Source: Marinibacterium profundimaris (lineage in GTDB: Bacteria > Pseudomonadota > Alphaproteobacteria > Rhodobacterales > Rhodobacteraceae). From it: DNA of 64,000 bases. The notes under the pieces were generated by a model that saw nothing but the letters and a program-made list of their open reading frames with translations, made no database searches and was not told the DNA's origin. The position numbers were made by a program, and so were the translations under genes. Positions 8,845 to 17,814 of this stretch are shown in pieces. The number at the start of each line of letters is the position of its first letter. Position 1 is the first letter of the stretch. Location of the stretch: contig NZ_AQQR01000005.1 in the NCBI RefSeq assembly GCF_002210095.1, forward strand, positions 279,538 through 343,537. The letters run 5' to 3'.

Positions 8845-9069
8845 TGCGCTCTCCTATTCAGCCGTTTGCGGGCGCAGCGGTAGCCGTCCGGGCCCGGGGG
8901 CGCAACCGCGTCCGGGCGCGTCCTGGCAGGCGACGCAACGATCTGTACCGTTCTGCGAAATTGAGTTCCGAAATCGGTGGACATTCTCGCGCGCCCTGTT
9001 CCATCCTGCCGCCAAGCCTGGTGCCGCATGACGGAGACCGGTGCATATCGTCTCTTGGGAGGAAGACGC

Positions 9070-10305
9070 ATGAACATGAATTTCACGATGCGGCCGGAGA
9101 ACGAGGCGCTTCTGGACAAGGTCCGGGAGATGATCCGCGACGAGATCATGCCGCTGGAGGAGGAGTATGCCCGCGAGGTCGCGACCGGCGACCGCTGGGC
9201 CTATACCGACCGGCAGACCGAGATCCTTGAAGGCCTGAAGGCCAGGGCGCGCGAGCGGGGGCTGTGGAATTTCTGGCTGACCGACAGCGACCGCGGCATC
9301 GGGCTGACCACGGTGGAATACGCGCTGTTCGCCGAGGAGATGGGCAAGACGCCGCTGGGGGCCGAGGTCTTCAACTGTTCGGCGCCGGACACCGGCAACA
9401 TGGAGGTCTTCGAGCGCTACGGCAGCGAGAAGATGAAGGAAGAGTGGCTGAAGCCCTTGCTGGCGGGCGAGATCCGCTCCGCCTACCTGATGACGGAGCC
9501 GGACGTGGCCTCGTCCGATGCCACCAACGTGTCGATGTCCTGCGTGCGCGACGGCGACCATTACGTGCTGAACGGCGAGAAATGGTGGTCTTCGGGGGCG
9601 GGGGATCCGCGCTGCAAGGTTTATATCACCATGGTGAAGACCGGCGGCGAGGAGGCGCGCAGGCACGAGCGGCATTCGATGATCGTGGTGCCGGCGGGGA
9701 CCGAGGGGATCGAGATCCTGCGCCCCATGCTGGTCTTCGGCCATGACGACGCGCCGCACGGGCACATGCATGTGCGGTTCACCGATGTGCGCGTGCCGGT
9801 CGAGAACATGCTGCTGGGCGAGGGGCGCGGTTTCGAGATCGCGCAGGGGCGGCTTGGCCCCGGGCGGATTCACCATTGCATGCGCGCGATCGGGCAGGCC
9901 GAGTCGGCGCTGCAGCAGCTGTGCCAGAGGGCGCTGCACCGCGAGGCCTTCGGCAAGAAGCTGGCGGAGCTGGGCGCGAATTACGACATCATCGCCGAAT
10001 GCCGGATGGAGATCGAGATGGCGCGCCTGCTGTGCCTGAAGGCCGCCTGGTACATGGACCAGGGCGACAAGAAGGCCGCCGCGCCCTGGATCAGCCAGAT
10101 CAAGGTGGTGGCGCCGCGCGTCGCGCTGAAGGTGATCGACGAGGCGATGCAGATCCATGGCGGCGCCGGGATCAGCCAGGAGACCCCGTTGGCGCATGCC
10201 TGGACCCATGTGCGCACGCTGCGTTTCGCCGACGGGCCGGATGCGGTGCACCGGCGGCAGATTGCGCGGGCCGAGTTGAAGAAATACACGCAGGAGAAGG
10301 TCTAG
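9070..10305 (+). CDS. acyl-CoA dehydrogenase family protein (ACAD10/11-like)
   Basis: A 411-residue flavoprotein with the full acyl-CoA dehydrogenase fold. It has an N-terminal helical domain, [13 protein letters not shown] in the middle domain, [10 protein letters not shown], and the C-terminal signature segments [16 protein letters not shown] and [15 protein letters not shown]. These last motifs are closest in my recollection to the ACAD10/11 group. The ATG at 9070 is preceded by GGGAGGAAG; an upstream in-frame alternative at 8977 adds an unlikely 31 residues. The physiological acyl chain cannot be inferred. Monocistronic as far as can be seen. Confidence 0.85.
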   Translation: MNMNFTMRPENEALLDKVREMIRDEIMPLEEEYAREVATGDRWAYTDRQTEILEGLKARARERGLWNFWLTDSDRGIGLTTVEYALFAEEMGKTPLGAEVFNCSAPDTGNMEVFERYGSEKMKEEWLKPLLAGEIRSAYLMTEPDVASSDATNVSMSCVRDGDHYVLNGEKWWSSGAGDPRCKVYITMVKTGGEEARRHERHSMIVVPAGTEGIEILRPMLVFGHDDAPHGHMHVRFTDVRVPVENMLLGEGRGFEIAQGRLGPGRIHHCMRAIGQAESALQQLCQRALHREAFGKKLAELGANYDIIAECRMEIEMARLLCLKAAWYMDQGDKKAAAPWISQIKVVAPRVALKVIDEAMQIHGGAGISQETPLAHAWTHVRTLRFADGPDAVHRRQIARAELKKYTQEKV

Positions 10306-10590
10306 GGCCGGCCGGTGCCGGCCCGAGGCAGCCCGGCCGTCTTCCGCAAGGAGGCGGGCCGGGTCATCGGCAAAGACCCGGCGCGCGGGCGCTGGCCGGC
10401 CGATCAGGTCCACGTGGGGCCGGTCGCCGGACTGGTGGGCGTGGCGCTTCAGGCCATCGGGTTGCACGCGCCACGGTGAGGCCACCACGACGCGACAAAA
10501 AATTGTCCTTTCAGGGTATGATAAATTCCCCTTACGTAACGTCATTTCCATGCTAGCGTCCGCCCGATAGAAGAAAGGGAGGACGCGACC
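10306..10590. other. intergenic region with possible decayed reading frame
   Basis: A 54-codon open frame starting GTG at 10315 and ending at 10479 encodes a plausible-looking but unrecognised peptide (contains GRVIGKDPARGRW); I read it as a remnant or chance frame. To its right the base composition drops around 10495-10535. There an 8-base palindrome TTACGTAA (10532-10539) and TGCTAGCGT (about 10550-10558) probably mark the promoter area of the cytochrome gene. Confidence 0.3.
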
Positions 10591-11433
10591 ATGTCCGCAT
10601 GGAAGCCACTGACGATACCTGCGGTGCTGGGACTGATGGCCGCACCGGCCTGGGCGGATGCACAGCTGGAGCGGGGGGAATACCTGGTGAACGGGATCAT
10701 GGGCTGCGGCAATTGCCACACGCCGATGGGGCCGGAGGGGCCGGTGCCGGGAATGGAACTGGCCGGACGGCTGGTGGAGGACAACGACGCCTTCACCGCG
10801 ATCGCGCCGAACATCACGCCGGCGGGCCGCGTCGCCGACTGGAGCGATGCCGAGCTGGCCCGCGCGATCCGCGAGGGCATCCGGCCCGACGGCTCTCTGA
10901 TCGGACCGCCGATGCCCTATACCTTCTACCGTGGCCTGAGCGACAGCGACCTTGCCGCCGTCGTCGCCTTCCTGCGCACCGTGCCGGCGGTGGAGAACGA
11001 TCCCGGGACCTCGACCTACAACATCCCGCTGCCCCCGGCCTATGGCCCGCCGGTCGAAAGCGTGCCGGACATCGTGCCGGCGGTGTCGGTCGAATACGGC
11101 GAATACCTGGCCGGGCCGCTGGCGCATTGCATGGAATGCCATACCCCGATGGGGCCGCAGGGGCCCATGGTGGGCACCGACCTGGGCCGCGGCGGGTTCG
11201 AGTTCCACGGGCCCTGGGGCGTGTCCGTGGCGTCGAACCTGACCAGCCACGCGGACGGGCTGGCGGGCTATTCGGATGACGAGATCAGGACGATGATCGT
11301 CGAGGGCGTGCGGCCCGACGGCTCGCCGATGTCTCCTCCGATGCCCTATGGCTATCTCGCGCGGATGAGCGAGGACGATCTTTCGGCGATCCTGCTCTAC
11401 TTGCGCCAGCTGCCGCCGCTGCCGGATCGGTGA
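10591..11433 (+). CDS. exported dihaem cytochrome c
   Basis: A 280-residue periplasmic protein with a signal peptide (1 to about 23) and two c-type haem sites, CGNCH at 39-43 and CMECH at 180-184. Each is followed by TPMGP and later by a PPMPY segment whose Met can be the distal ligand. The two halves are internal repeats of one cytochrome domain. This resembles the cytochrome subunits of alcohol/gluconate-type dehydrogenases, but those usually have three haems and a neighbouring dehydrogenase, and neither is present. A GGGAGG site precedes the ATG. Its electron donor is unknown. Confidence 0.82.
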   Translation: MSAWKPLTIPAVLGLMAAPAWADAQLERGEYLVNGIMGCGNCHTPMGPEGPVPGMELAGRLVEDNDAFTAIAPNITPAGRVADWSDAELARAIREGIRPDGSLIGPPMPYTFYRGLSDSDLAAVVAFLRTVPAVENDPGTSTYNIPLPPAYGPPVESVPDIVPAVSVEYGEYLAGPLAHCMECHTPMGPQGPMVGTDLGRGGFEFHGPWGVSVASNLTSHADGLAGYSDDEIRTMIVEGVRPDGSPMSPPMPYGYLARMSEDDLSAILLYLRQLPPLPDR

Positions 11434-11524
11434 CGTGGCGGGCGTTGCGCGGTGGCCCCGTCCCGGCCAACGTCCCACCCACCCACCCCGTCGGCCGGGA
11501 CGGGGCCATGGCGGGCCGTGGTGC

Positions 11525-11552
11525 TTGACGCATCGCCGCAAGGCGCCTAACG
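11525..11552 (+). promoter_or_regulatory. promoter of the trpS leader
   Basis: TTGACG (11525-11530), 16 bases, CTAACG (11547-11552). Transcription would begin about 11558-11561, at or next to the ATG of the leader peptide, so the leader mRNA would be almost leaderless. Confidence 0.6.
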
Positions 11553-11560
11553 GTTGCGTC

Positions 11561-11608
11561 ATGCAACGCGTGACCCTCCTTGCCTGCCGCTGGTGGCAGC
11601 CCTTCTGA
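11561..11608 (+). CDS. Trp-rich leader peptide of trpS attenuator
   Basis: A 15-codon frame encodes MQRVTLLACRWWQPF, with two adjacent Trp codons at 11591-11596 and a TGA at 11606. Its placement right after a promoter, its consecutive codons for the amino acid charged by the downstream synthetase, and the mutually exclusive hairpins that follow are the features of a ribosome-mediated attenuator. Such peptides are too short for normal gene finding. It would be translated as a sensor of charged tRNA-Trp. Confidence 0.8.
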   Translation: MQRVTLLACRWWQPF

Positions 11609-11667
11609 CAGGGCGGCCAGGCGTTTCATATCGTTTCCACAGGCCGCCGCATCCGGGCGGCCTTTTT
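11595..11667 (+). promoter_or_regulatory. transcription attenuator controlling trpS
   Basis: Four segments can be read. Segment 1, GGCAGCCC (11595-11602), overlaps the second Trp codon. Segment 2 is GGGCGGCC (11611-11618), segment 3 is GGCCGCC (11642-11648) and segment 4 is GGCGGCC (11656-11662), followed by TTTTT (11663-11667). Segment 1 pairs with 2 at seven of eight positions, 2 pairs with 3 perfectly, and 3 pairs with 4 perfectly. A ribosome stalled at the Trp codons would cover segment 1, allow 2:3 to form and prevent the 3:4 terminator, so trpS is predicted to rise when charged tRNA-Trp is scarce. Confidence 0.8.
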
Positions 11668-11734
11668 CATGCATCTCCATCAGGTACAGCCGGTCCGGTG
11701 TGGCGGTCTCCTTCCCCAAGAAAGAGACCCATAG

Positions 11735-12787
11735 ATGACCCAACTGACCGAAGACCGCCCTCTGAAGGCCCAGGAACAGCCCGCCTCCGCGCGCCCGGTC
11801 GTCCTGACCGGCGACCGCACCACCGGGCCGCTGCATATCGGCCATTTCGCCGGCTCGCTGAAGAACCGCATCCGCATGCAGGAGGACCACGACCAGTTCC
11901 TGCTGCTGGCCGACACCCAGGCGCTGACCGACAATGCGCAGGATCCGGGCAAGGTGCGGCGCAACGTGGTGGAGGTGGCTCTGGATTACCTGGCCGTGGG
12001 CATAGACCCGGGGCGCAGCACGATCTGCCTGCAATCGCACCTGCCGGCGCTGGCCGAGCTGTCGATGCTGTACCTCAACTTCGTCACCGTCGCCCGGCTG
12101 GAGCGCAACCCGACGATCAAGGACGAGATCCGCGCGCGCGGCTTCGGGCGGGACATTCCGGCGGGGTTCCTGTGCTACCCCGCCGCGCAGGCCGCCGACA
12201 TCACCGGCTTTCGCGCCACCGTCGTCCCGGTGGGCGAGGACCAGGCGCCGCTGATCGAGCAGACCAACGAGATCGTGCGCCGCATCAACGCCACCGCCGG
12301 GCGCGCCGTGCTGCCCGAGGCGTACGCGGTGATCCCCGAAGCCGGGCGCCTGCCGGGCGTGGACGGCCGCGCGAAGATGTCGAAATCGGGGGGCAACGCG
12401 ATCGCGCTTTCGGCCTCGCCCGACCAGATCCGCGCCGCCGTGCGCGCCATGTACACCGATCCGGGCCACCTGCGGGCCGAGGACCCGGGGCGGGTCGAGG
12501 GCAACGTGGTCTTCACCTATCTCGACGCCTTCGACGAGGACCGCGCGGCGCTGGAGGAGTTGAAGGCGCAGTACCGAAGGGGCGGGCTGGGTGACGGCAA
12601 GCTGAAGGCGCGGCTGGAGGAGATCCTGCAGGAGCTGATCGCCCCGATCCGCAGGCGCCGGGCGGAATTCGCGACGGATCCGGCGCATGTGATCGACATC
12701 ATCCGCCAGGGCACCGACCGGGCAAGGGCGATCACCGAGGCGACGCGGCGCGAGGTGGTCGAGGCGCTGGGCCTGTTCACGTTGTGA
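11735..12787 (+). CDS. trpS: tryptophanyl-tRNA synthetase, divergent (probably auxiliary) type
   Basis: A 350-residue class I synthetase that charges tRNA-Trp. HIGH is at 34-37 in LTGDRTTGPLHIGHFAGSL and KMSKS at 214-218. The LTGDR-TG-LHIGH-GSLKNR opening and ALTDNAQDP resemble the streptococcal/clostridial TrpRS lineage. They differ from the FSGIQPTG-LHLGNYLGA type that I would expect as the housekeeping enzyme of Rhodobacteraceae. Together with its attenuator this suggests a second, inducible synthetase, comparable to the attenuated, indolmycin-resistant TrpRS1 of streptomycetes; that role is inference. The start follows AAGAAAGAGA, 67 bases beyond the terminator. Confidence 0.9.
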   Translation: MTQLTEDRPLKAQEQPASARPVVLTGDRTTGPLHIGHFAGSLKNRIRMQEDHDQFLLLADTQALTDNAQDPGKVRRNVVEVALDYLAVGIDPGRSTICLQSHLPALAELSMLYLNFVTVARLERNPTIKDEIRARGFGRDIPAGFLCYPAAQAADITGFRATVVPVGEDQAPLIEQTNEIVRRINATAGRAVLPEAYAVIPEAGRLPGVDGRAKMSKSGGNAIALSASPDQIRAAVRAMYTDPGHLRAEDPGRVEGNVVFTYLDAFDEDRAALEELKAQYRRGGLGDGKLKARLEEILQELIAPIRRRRAEFATDPAHVIDIIRQGTDRARAITEATRREVVEALGLFTL

Positions 12788-12875
12788 GGGCCGGGCAGGG
12801 GGCTGTCCCGTGGCTTCGTGGGCCACGGGCGGCTTGTCCCGGCAGGCGGTCGCTGCCGCCGGTCCCGGCCCGCGC

Positions 12876-13661
12876 TCAGGCGGGCTCCGCCCCGCTGGCG
12901 AAGGGATCCTCGGGATAGCCCACGCCCGCCAGATACAGCCCCTGCGGCGGGCAGACCGGGCCGCAGGCGGCGCGGTCGCGGGCCTCCAGCGCGGCGGTGA
13001 CATCGTCGGCGTCCCAGGCGCCGGCGCCGACGCGTTCCAGCGTGCCGACGAAGCTGCGCACCTGGTTGTGCAGGAACGACCGGGCGCGCACGTCGAAATG
13101 GATCTCGGGGCCCCATGGTCCCTCGGTGCCGGTCACGTCCAGCCGGTCGAGGGTCTTCACCGGGCTGTCGGCCTGGCAGATCGTCGAGCGGAAGGTGGTG
13201 AAATCATGCCGCCCCAAAAGCCGCGCGGCGCCCTCCTGCATGCGCGCCACGTCCAGCCGCTGCTTGACCTGCCAGACCAGCCCGGCCAGGTGCGCAGGCG
13301 GCGCGCGGCGCTGCAGGATGCGGAAGTGATAGCGCCGCTCCAGCGCCGAAAAGCGCGCATGCCAGTCGTCGGCGACCCGCGCGCAATCGAGGATCGCGAC
13401 AGGCTGCGGGCGCAGGTGATAATTCAGCGCCTCCGACAGCCGGAACGGATCCCAGTCGCGGTCCATGTCGCAATGGGCGACCTGGGCCAGCGCGTGCACC
13501 CCGGCATCGGTCCGGCCCGCGGCGGCGATCTTGTGCTCGCGCGGCTCCAGCCGGGCCAGCGCCGTTTCGATCGCGGCCTGGACCGAGGGCTGCTCTTTCT
13601 GGCGCTGCCAGCCGGCGAAGGGGGCGCCGTGATATTCGACTTTGAGGGCGTAACGGGGCAT
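12876..13661 (-). CDS. truA: tRNA pseudouridine(38-40) synthase
   Basis: A 261-residue TruA that isomerises uridines 38-40 of the tRNA anticodon arm. The catalytic Asp52 lies in [11 protein letters not shown], preceded by the family N-terminus [20 protein letters not shown], and the [13 protein letters not shown] motif near the C-terminus is intact. The chosen ATG at 13661 gives the standard family N-terminus; a longer in-frame extension adds 12 unlikely residues. It is convergent with trpS and divergent from ycjX. Confidence 0.93.
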   Translation of the reverse strand: MPRYALKVEYHGAPFAGWQRQKEQPSVQAAIETALARLEPREHKIAAAGRTDAGVHALAQVAHCDMDRDWDPFRLSEALNYHLRPQPVAILDCARVADDWHARFSALERRYHFRILQRRAPPAHLAGLVWQVKQRLDVARMQEGAARLLGRHDFTTFRSTICQADSPVKTLDRLDVTGTEGPWGPEIHFDVRARSFLHNQVRSFVGTLERVGAGAWDADDVTAALEARDRAACGPVCPPQGLYLAGVGYPEDPFASGAEPA

Positions 13662-13800
13662 GGATGCGCAGGTACCGCGCCGCGCGGTTTCGGGCAAGCC
13701 TCTGGCAACAGGGGCGCCTGGGCCCTATCTTGCCCCAGGCAACAACGAGAATGCCGGCGCGCAGGTGCCCGGCTCACACGAAGGCATACCGGGGGTCTCT

Positions 13801-15216
13801 TTGGTCATCACGCAACTGGCCGACCACCTCACCCGCAGGGTCGAGGCGGTCGGAAACTCGATCAACGAGACGCTCTTCGAGCCCGTCGTCCGCCTGGGCG
13901 TGACCGGGCTGACGCGCGCGGGCAAGACGGTCTTCATCACCTCGCTGGTGGCCAACATGCTGGACCGGGGGCGGATGACCGGGCTGGTGGCCGAGGCAGA
14001 GGGCCGGATTTCCGCCGCGTTCCTGCAGCCGCAGCCCGACGACACCGTGCCCCGCTTCGAATTCGAGGATCACCTGCACGCGCTGACCGGGCCCAGCCCG
14101 CACTGGCCCGACAGCACCCGCGCGGTCAGCGAGCTGCGGCTGTCGCTCAGGGTCCGTCCCTCGGGCCTTCTGGGCGGGCTTCAGGGGCCCAGGACGGTGC
14201 ATCTGGACATCATCGACTACCCCGGCGAATGGCTGCTGGACCTCGGGCTGATGGACAAGAGCTTTGCCGAATGGTCGGCCGAGACGCTGGACCGGCTGGA
14301 GGGCCGCAGCCAGGGCGCCGCCTACCTGAGCCTGGTGCGCGAGACCGACGTGACCGCGCAGCTGGACGAGCCCGTGGCCCGGCGGCTGGCCGATACCTTC
14401 ACCGCCTATCTCACCCAGGCGCGAGCCGATGGCTACCACGATTGCACCCCGGGGCGCTTCCTGCTGCCCGGCGATCTTGCCGGCTCGCCCGCGCTGACCT
14501 TCGCACCGCTGCCGGCCGAGCCCGGCGCCGGGCGCCGGTCGCTCCTGCGCGAGATGGAGCGGCGGTTCGAGGCCTACAAGTCCCGCGTGGTGCGGCCCTT
14601 CTTCCGCGATCACTTTGCCCGGATCGACCGGCAGGTGGTGCTGGTCGACGTGCTCGACGCGATCCACCAGGGGCCGCAGGCGGTCGAGGACATGCGCCGC
14701 GCCATGTCCGACATCCTCGGCGCCTTCCGCCCGGGACGGAATGCCTTTCTCAGCCAGCTTTTGCGCGGCAAGCGGGTCGAACGGATCCTGTTCGCAGCGA
14801 CCAAGGCCGATCACCTGCACCATCAGCAGCACCCGGCCTTTGCCGCCATCATGGAAGCGCTGACCCGCGATGCCCGCGATCGCGCGCGCTTTGCCGGGGC
14901 CGTGACGCATTCCATGGCGCTGGCGTCCCTGCGCGCCACCACCGAAGAGATGCGCGCCCATGCCGGCTCCGATCTGCCCTGCGTGCGCGGCATCCTCAAG
15001 GACACCGGCAAGGCCGCCGCCTTCTACCCCGGCGCGCTGCCCTCGGACCCGTCCGTCCTGCTGGGCCCGGCGCGGGACGGCGCCGACAGCTGGCTGGGCG
15101 CGGATTACGGCATGATGGCCTTCGCGCCCGCGCCGCTGACCCTGAAACCCGGGGACGGCCCGCCGCATATCCGGCTTGACCGGGCGGCCCAGTTCCTGTT
15201 CGGAGACCGGCTGTGA
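13801..15216 (+). CDS. ycjX: YcjX-family P-loop protein
   Basis: A P-loop NTPase-like protein of the YcjX/DUF463 family, about 471 residues. The Walker A is GLTRAGKT at 36-43 in the family context LGVTGLTRAGKTVFITSLVAN; DIIDYPGEWLLDL is the conserved second motif. The family start (xITxLADxxxRRVE) aligns with a TTG at 13801 preceded by GGGGGT, so I chose it although the frame is open further upstream to 13660. YcjX is associated with envelope stress/phage-shock genes in enterobacteria; its biochemical role is unsettled. It overlaps the following GNAT gene and shares an operon with ycjF. Confidence 0.85.
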   Translation: MVITQLADHLTRRVEAVGNSINETLFEPVVRLGVTGLTRAGKTVFITSLVANMLDRGRMTGLVAEAEGRISAAFLQPQPDDTVPRFEFEDHLHALTGPSPHWPDSTRAVSELRLSLRVRPSGLLGGLQGPRTVHLDIIDYPGEWLLDLGLMDKSFAEWSAETLDRLEGRSQGAAYLSLVRETDVTAQLDEPVARRLADTFTAYLTQARADGYHDCTPGRFLLPGDLAGSPALTFAPLPAEPGAGRRSLLREMERRFEAYKSRVVRPFFRDHFARIDRQVVLVDVLDAIHQGPQAVEDMRRAMSDILGAFRPGRNAFLSQLLRGKRVERILFAATKADHLHHQQHPAFAAIMEALTRDARDRARFAGAVTHSMALASLRATTEEMRAHAGSDLPCVRGILKDTGKAAAFYPGALPSDPSVLLGPARDGADSWLGADYGMMAFAPAPLTLKPGDGPPHIRLDRAAQFLFGDRL

Positions 15217-15719
15217 GCATCGTGCTGCGCCCTGCCAACCCGCTCGATGCCGGCGCGGTCGGAGATATCCTGCACCGGTTCGAGACGGAGACCCCCTGGA
15301 TGCCCAAGCAGCACAGCGCGGCCGAGGCGCTGTCCTTCTGCGCGATGATGATCGACCGGGGTTGGGTCACGGTGGCTGAAACTGTGGCCGAACCTGTGGC
15401 CGAAACGGTGGACGACCCCGCAGGCGCGGCGCCGGACGCGGGCCGCCCCATTGCCGGCTTCCTCGCCCGCGACGGCGATGAGGTGCATGCGCTTTACATC
15501 CGCCCCGAGGAGACGGGGCAGGGGATCGGCCGGTTGCTGCTGCGCGACGCCATGGAGCGCAGCGCGCGGCTCTGGCTCTGGACCTTCCAGGCCAATCTCG
15601 GGGCGCAGAAATTCTATCTTCGGGAAGGCTTTGCCGAGATCCGGCGCACCGACGGCGCCGACAACGACGAAAACCTGCCCGATATCCAGTACGCATGGCC
15701 AGCGGAGGCGGCGGCATGA
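15213..15719 (+). CDS. GNAT-family N-acetyltransferase with internal repeat insertion
   Basis: A 168-residue acetyltransferase. It starts with GTG inside the ycjX stop (GTGA overlap) and its stop overlaps the ycjF start (ATGA). The acetyl-CoA loop is recognisable as RPEETGQGIGRLLL and the C-terminal NLGAQKFYLREGFAEI motif is typical. Residues about 51-67 hold a repetitive insertion (VAETVAEPVAETV) encoded by imperfect 12-15 base repeats, likely a slippage-born loop expansion between strands. Substrate unknown. Its place between ycjX and ycjF is noteworthy because those two are normally adjacent. Confidence 0.83.
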   Translation: MSIVLRPANPLDAGAVGDILHRFETETPWMPKQHSAAEALSFCAMMIDRGWVTVAETVAEPVAETVDDPAGAAPDAGRPIAGFLARDGDEVHALYIRPEETGQGIGRLLLRDAMERSARLWLWTFQANLGAQKFYLREGFAEIRRTDGADNDENLPDIQYAWPAEAAA

Positions 15720-16735
15720 GCAAGGGACCCGTTCTGTTCGACCTTGATGACGACCGGAGCCCGGGGCCGGACCCGGCGCCCTCGGTCGCCGATGCGCCGC
15801 CGGTGCCCGACCTGACAGAGCCCCTGCCGGGCGCCGGGCGCTCGGCCATGGAGACTGCCGTGCGTGCCGCCGGGCGGCCGACCTCGCGGCTGGCCAGGTG
15901 GTTCTGGGGGCTGGCCGCGGCGATCCTGGGCTTCGTGATCTCGGTCGCGGCCTGGCAATTCGCCGCCTCGCTGGTGGCCAGCGTGCCGATCCTGGGCTGG
16001 ATCGCCACCGCGCTGCTGGTCGCCTTCGTGCTGGTGGCGCTTGTGATGGGGATCCGCGAGATGGCGGCCTTCGGCCGGCTGACCCGCGTCGATCACATCA
16101 AGCGCGACGCCGACGCGGCCCTGGCTGATGCCGATCTCGAGGCCGCGCGCGCGGTGATCCGGCAGCTGGATTCGCTGTACAAGGGGCGCGAGGACACCCG
16201 CTGGGGCCGTGAGCGGCTGGCAGAGCGCGTGGGCGACCAGTTCGACGCCGTCGCGGTCTTTGCCCTGGCCGAGGACACGCTGCTGGCGCCGCTGGACGTG
16301 GCCGCCGCGCGCGAGGTCGAGGCCGCCGCGCGCCAGGTCGCCACGGTGACCGCGCTGGTGCCGCTGGCGCTGGCCGACGTGGCCACGGCCTTTGCCTCCA
16401 GCCTGCGGATGATCCGGCGGGTGGCCGAGATCTACGGCGGGCGCTCGGGCTTCTTCGGGGGCTGGCGGCTGACGCGGGCGGTGTTTTCGCACCTGGTCGC
16501 GACCGGCGCCGTGGCCGCGGGCGAGGACCTGCTGGAGCCGGTGCTGGGCGGGTCGGTCCTGTCGAAACTGTCCCGCCGCTTCGGCGAAGGGCTGGTCAAC
16601 GGCGCGCTGAGCGCGCGTGTCGGCGTGGCCGCGATGGAGGTCTGCCGCCCGCTGCCGTTCTCGCCCCGGCACAAGCCCTCGGTCCGGCGGATCATCAAGA
16701 ACGCGCTGTCGGGGTTGCTGGGACGGCGAAGCTGA
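15716..16735 (+). CDS. ycjF: YcjF/UPF0283-family inner-membrane protein (DUF697)
   Basis: A 339-residue protein with a Pro/Asp-rich cytoplasmic N-terminus, two membrane segments (about 62-83 and 93-113) and a long Ala-rich helical C-terminal domain, the plan of UPF0283/TIGR01620 proteins. YcjF is the usual partner of YcjX, encoded two genes upstream in the same overlapping operon. The start MSKGPVLFDLDDD is coupled to the preceding stop. No enzymatic motif is visible. Confidence 0.85.
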   Translation: MSKGPVLFDLDDDRSPGPDPAPSVADAPPVPDLTEPLPGAGRSAMETAVRAAGRPTSRLARWFWGLAAAILGFVISVAAWQFAASLVASVPILGWIATALLVAFVLVALVMGIREMAAFGRLTRVDHIKRDADAALADADLEAARAVIRQLDSLYKGREDTRWGRERLAERVGDQFDAVAVFALAEDTLLAPLDVAAAREVEAAARQVATVTALVPLALADVATAFASSLRMIRRVAEIYGGRSGFFGGWRLTRAVFSHLVATGAVAAGEDLLEPVLGGSVLSKLSRRFGEGLVNGALSARVGVAAMEVCRPLPFSPRHKPSVRRIIKNALSGLLGRRS

Positions 16736-16811
16736 CCCGATTTCGGCGCGGCCATTAACGTCCGGCTCATGGTCTTGGTGCTAGGGTCCGCCGAAACCGG
16801 ACGAGGACCGC

Positions 16812-17626
16812 ATGACAGACGAATCCGATGTTACCCGCCACTATTCCAGCGGAACGCTTCTGTCGCGTATCCTGGACGGGCTTGAACAGGCCGGGGCCCT
16901 TACCTGCACCGATCCGGACGCGATGGCGCAGATCGACGAGTTTCACGTCGGTGGCCGGAAAGCGACGGAACAGGTGCTGGACCGGCTGGCGCTGAAATCG
17001 GGGCAACGCGGTCTGGACCTGGGCTGTGGCCTGGGCGGGCCGGCGCGCTACGCGGCCCGCAGCAGCGGTGCGACGGTTGTCGGGGTCGATATTACCTCGG
17101 ATTAGTTACCACGGGGCAGAAACTCACGCGGATGGCGGGACTGTCGGAGCGGGTGAAGCACGTGCACGCCAGCATCCTGGACCTGCCGATCAAGGACCGC
17201 GTCTTCGATGCGGCCTGGATGATCCATGTCGGCATGAACATCGCCGACAAGCACCGCATCGCCAGGGAGGTGGCGCAGGTGCTCAAACCCGGCGCGCTCT
17301 TCGGCATCTACGACATCATGCGCATGTCGGACCAGGACATCACCTATCCCATGCCCTGGGCCAGCAGCCCGCGGCAAAGCGCGGTGGTCGGCCCCGACCG
17401 CTACCGCTTCGCGCTCAAGGATGCGGGGTTCGAGATCGTGTCGGAAACCAACCTCGCCGAGTTCGCGCTGGAGTGCCACAAGGCGTCGGCCGGCGCCGAG
17501 CTCTCGCCGCTGGGTCTGCATCTGGTGATGGGCGACAATGCGGTCCAGAAGATCGACAATATGATCGAGAACATTCGCGCCCGACGCATCGCGCCCTACA
17601 TGATGATCGCCCGGCTGGCGGAGTGA
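16812..17626 (+). pseudogene. class I SAM-dependent methyltransferase, broken by a single frameshift
   Basis: The first frame (16812-17105) encodes DLGCGLGGPARYAA (SAM motif I) and ends abruptly at GVDITSD followed by TAG. The protein continues in another frame from codon GTT at 17105 as VTTGQKLTRMAGLSERV and runs to 17626 with the rest of the fold (VLKPGALFGIYDIMRMSD). Between GAT (17100-17102) and GTT only TA remains, so a single base appears lost from an aromatic codon. Restored, the protein would be about 271 residues and resemble small-molecule or UbiE/sarcosine-type methyltransferases. It is either a recent pseudogene or a sequencing error; the coding signal downstream is not decayed. 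Confidence 0.85.
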
Positions 17627-17814
17627 TCCGCCACGCCTGGACGCCGTGCGGCCCCGGGTGAGATCGTCTGTTAAATGCGATTGTCCGAAAAGACAGAACG
17701 GCGCGATGGTCCGGCGTGATGGTCCGGCTCACCTGCCGGCCGATCCTTGATCTGGCGCAAATTCCCCGCTCTGCGGGTATGGTTAGGCTACGCGCATCGC
17801 GACAGGAGCCAGCC

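Noticed and set aside
8854..11562. Very long minus-strand frame (902 codons) over the acyl-CoA dehydrogenase and cytochrome genes
   Set aside because: It is the antisense shadow of strongly coding plus-strand genes with CXXCH and ACAD motifs; its translation is low-complexity Arg/His/Pro/Gly-rich sequence without domains.
16741..16795. TTTCGGCG/CGCCGAAA inverted repeat around a TAGGGT element considered as an operator
   Set aside because: The arms are 39 bases apart, no -35 box fits at proper spacing, and the pairing may simply be chance in G+C-rich DNA.
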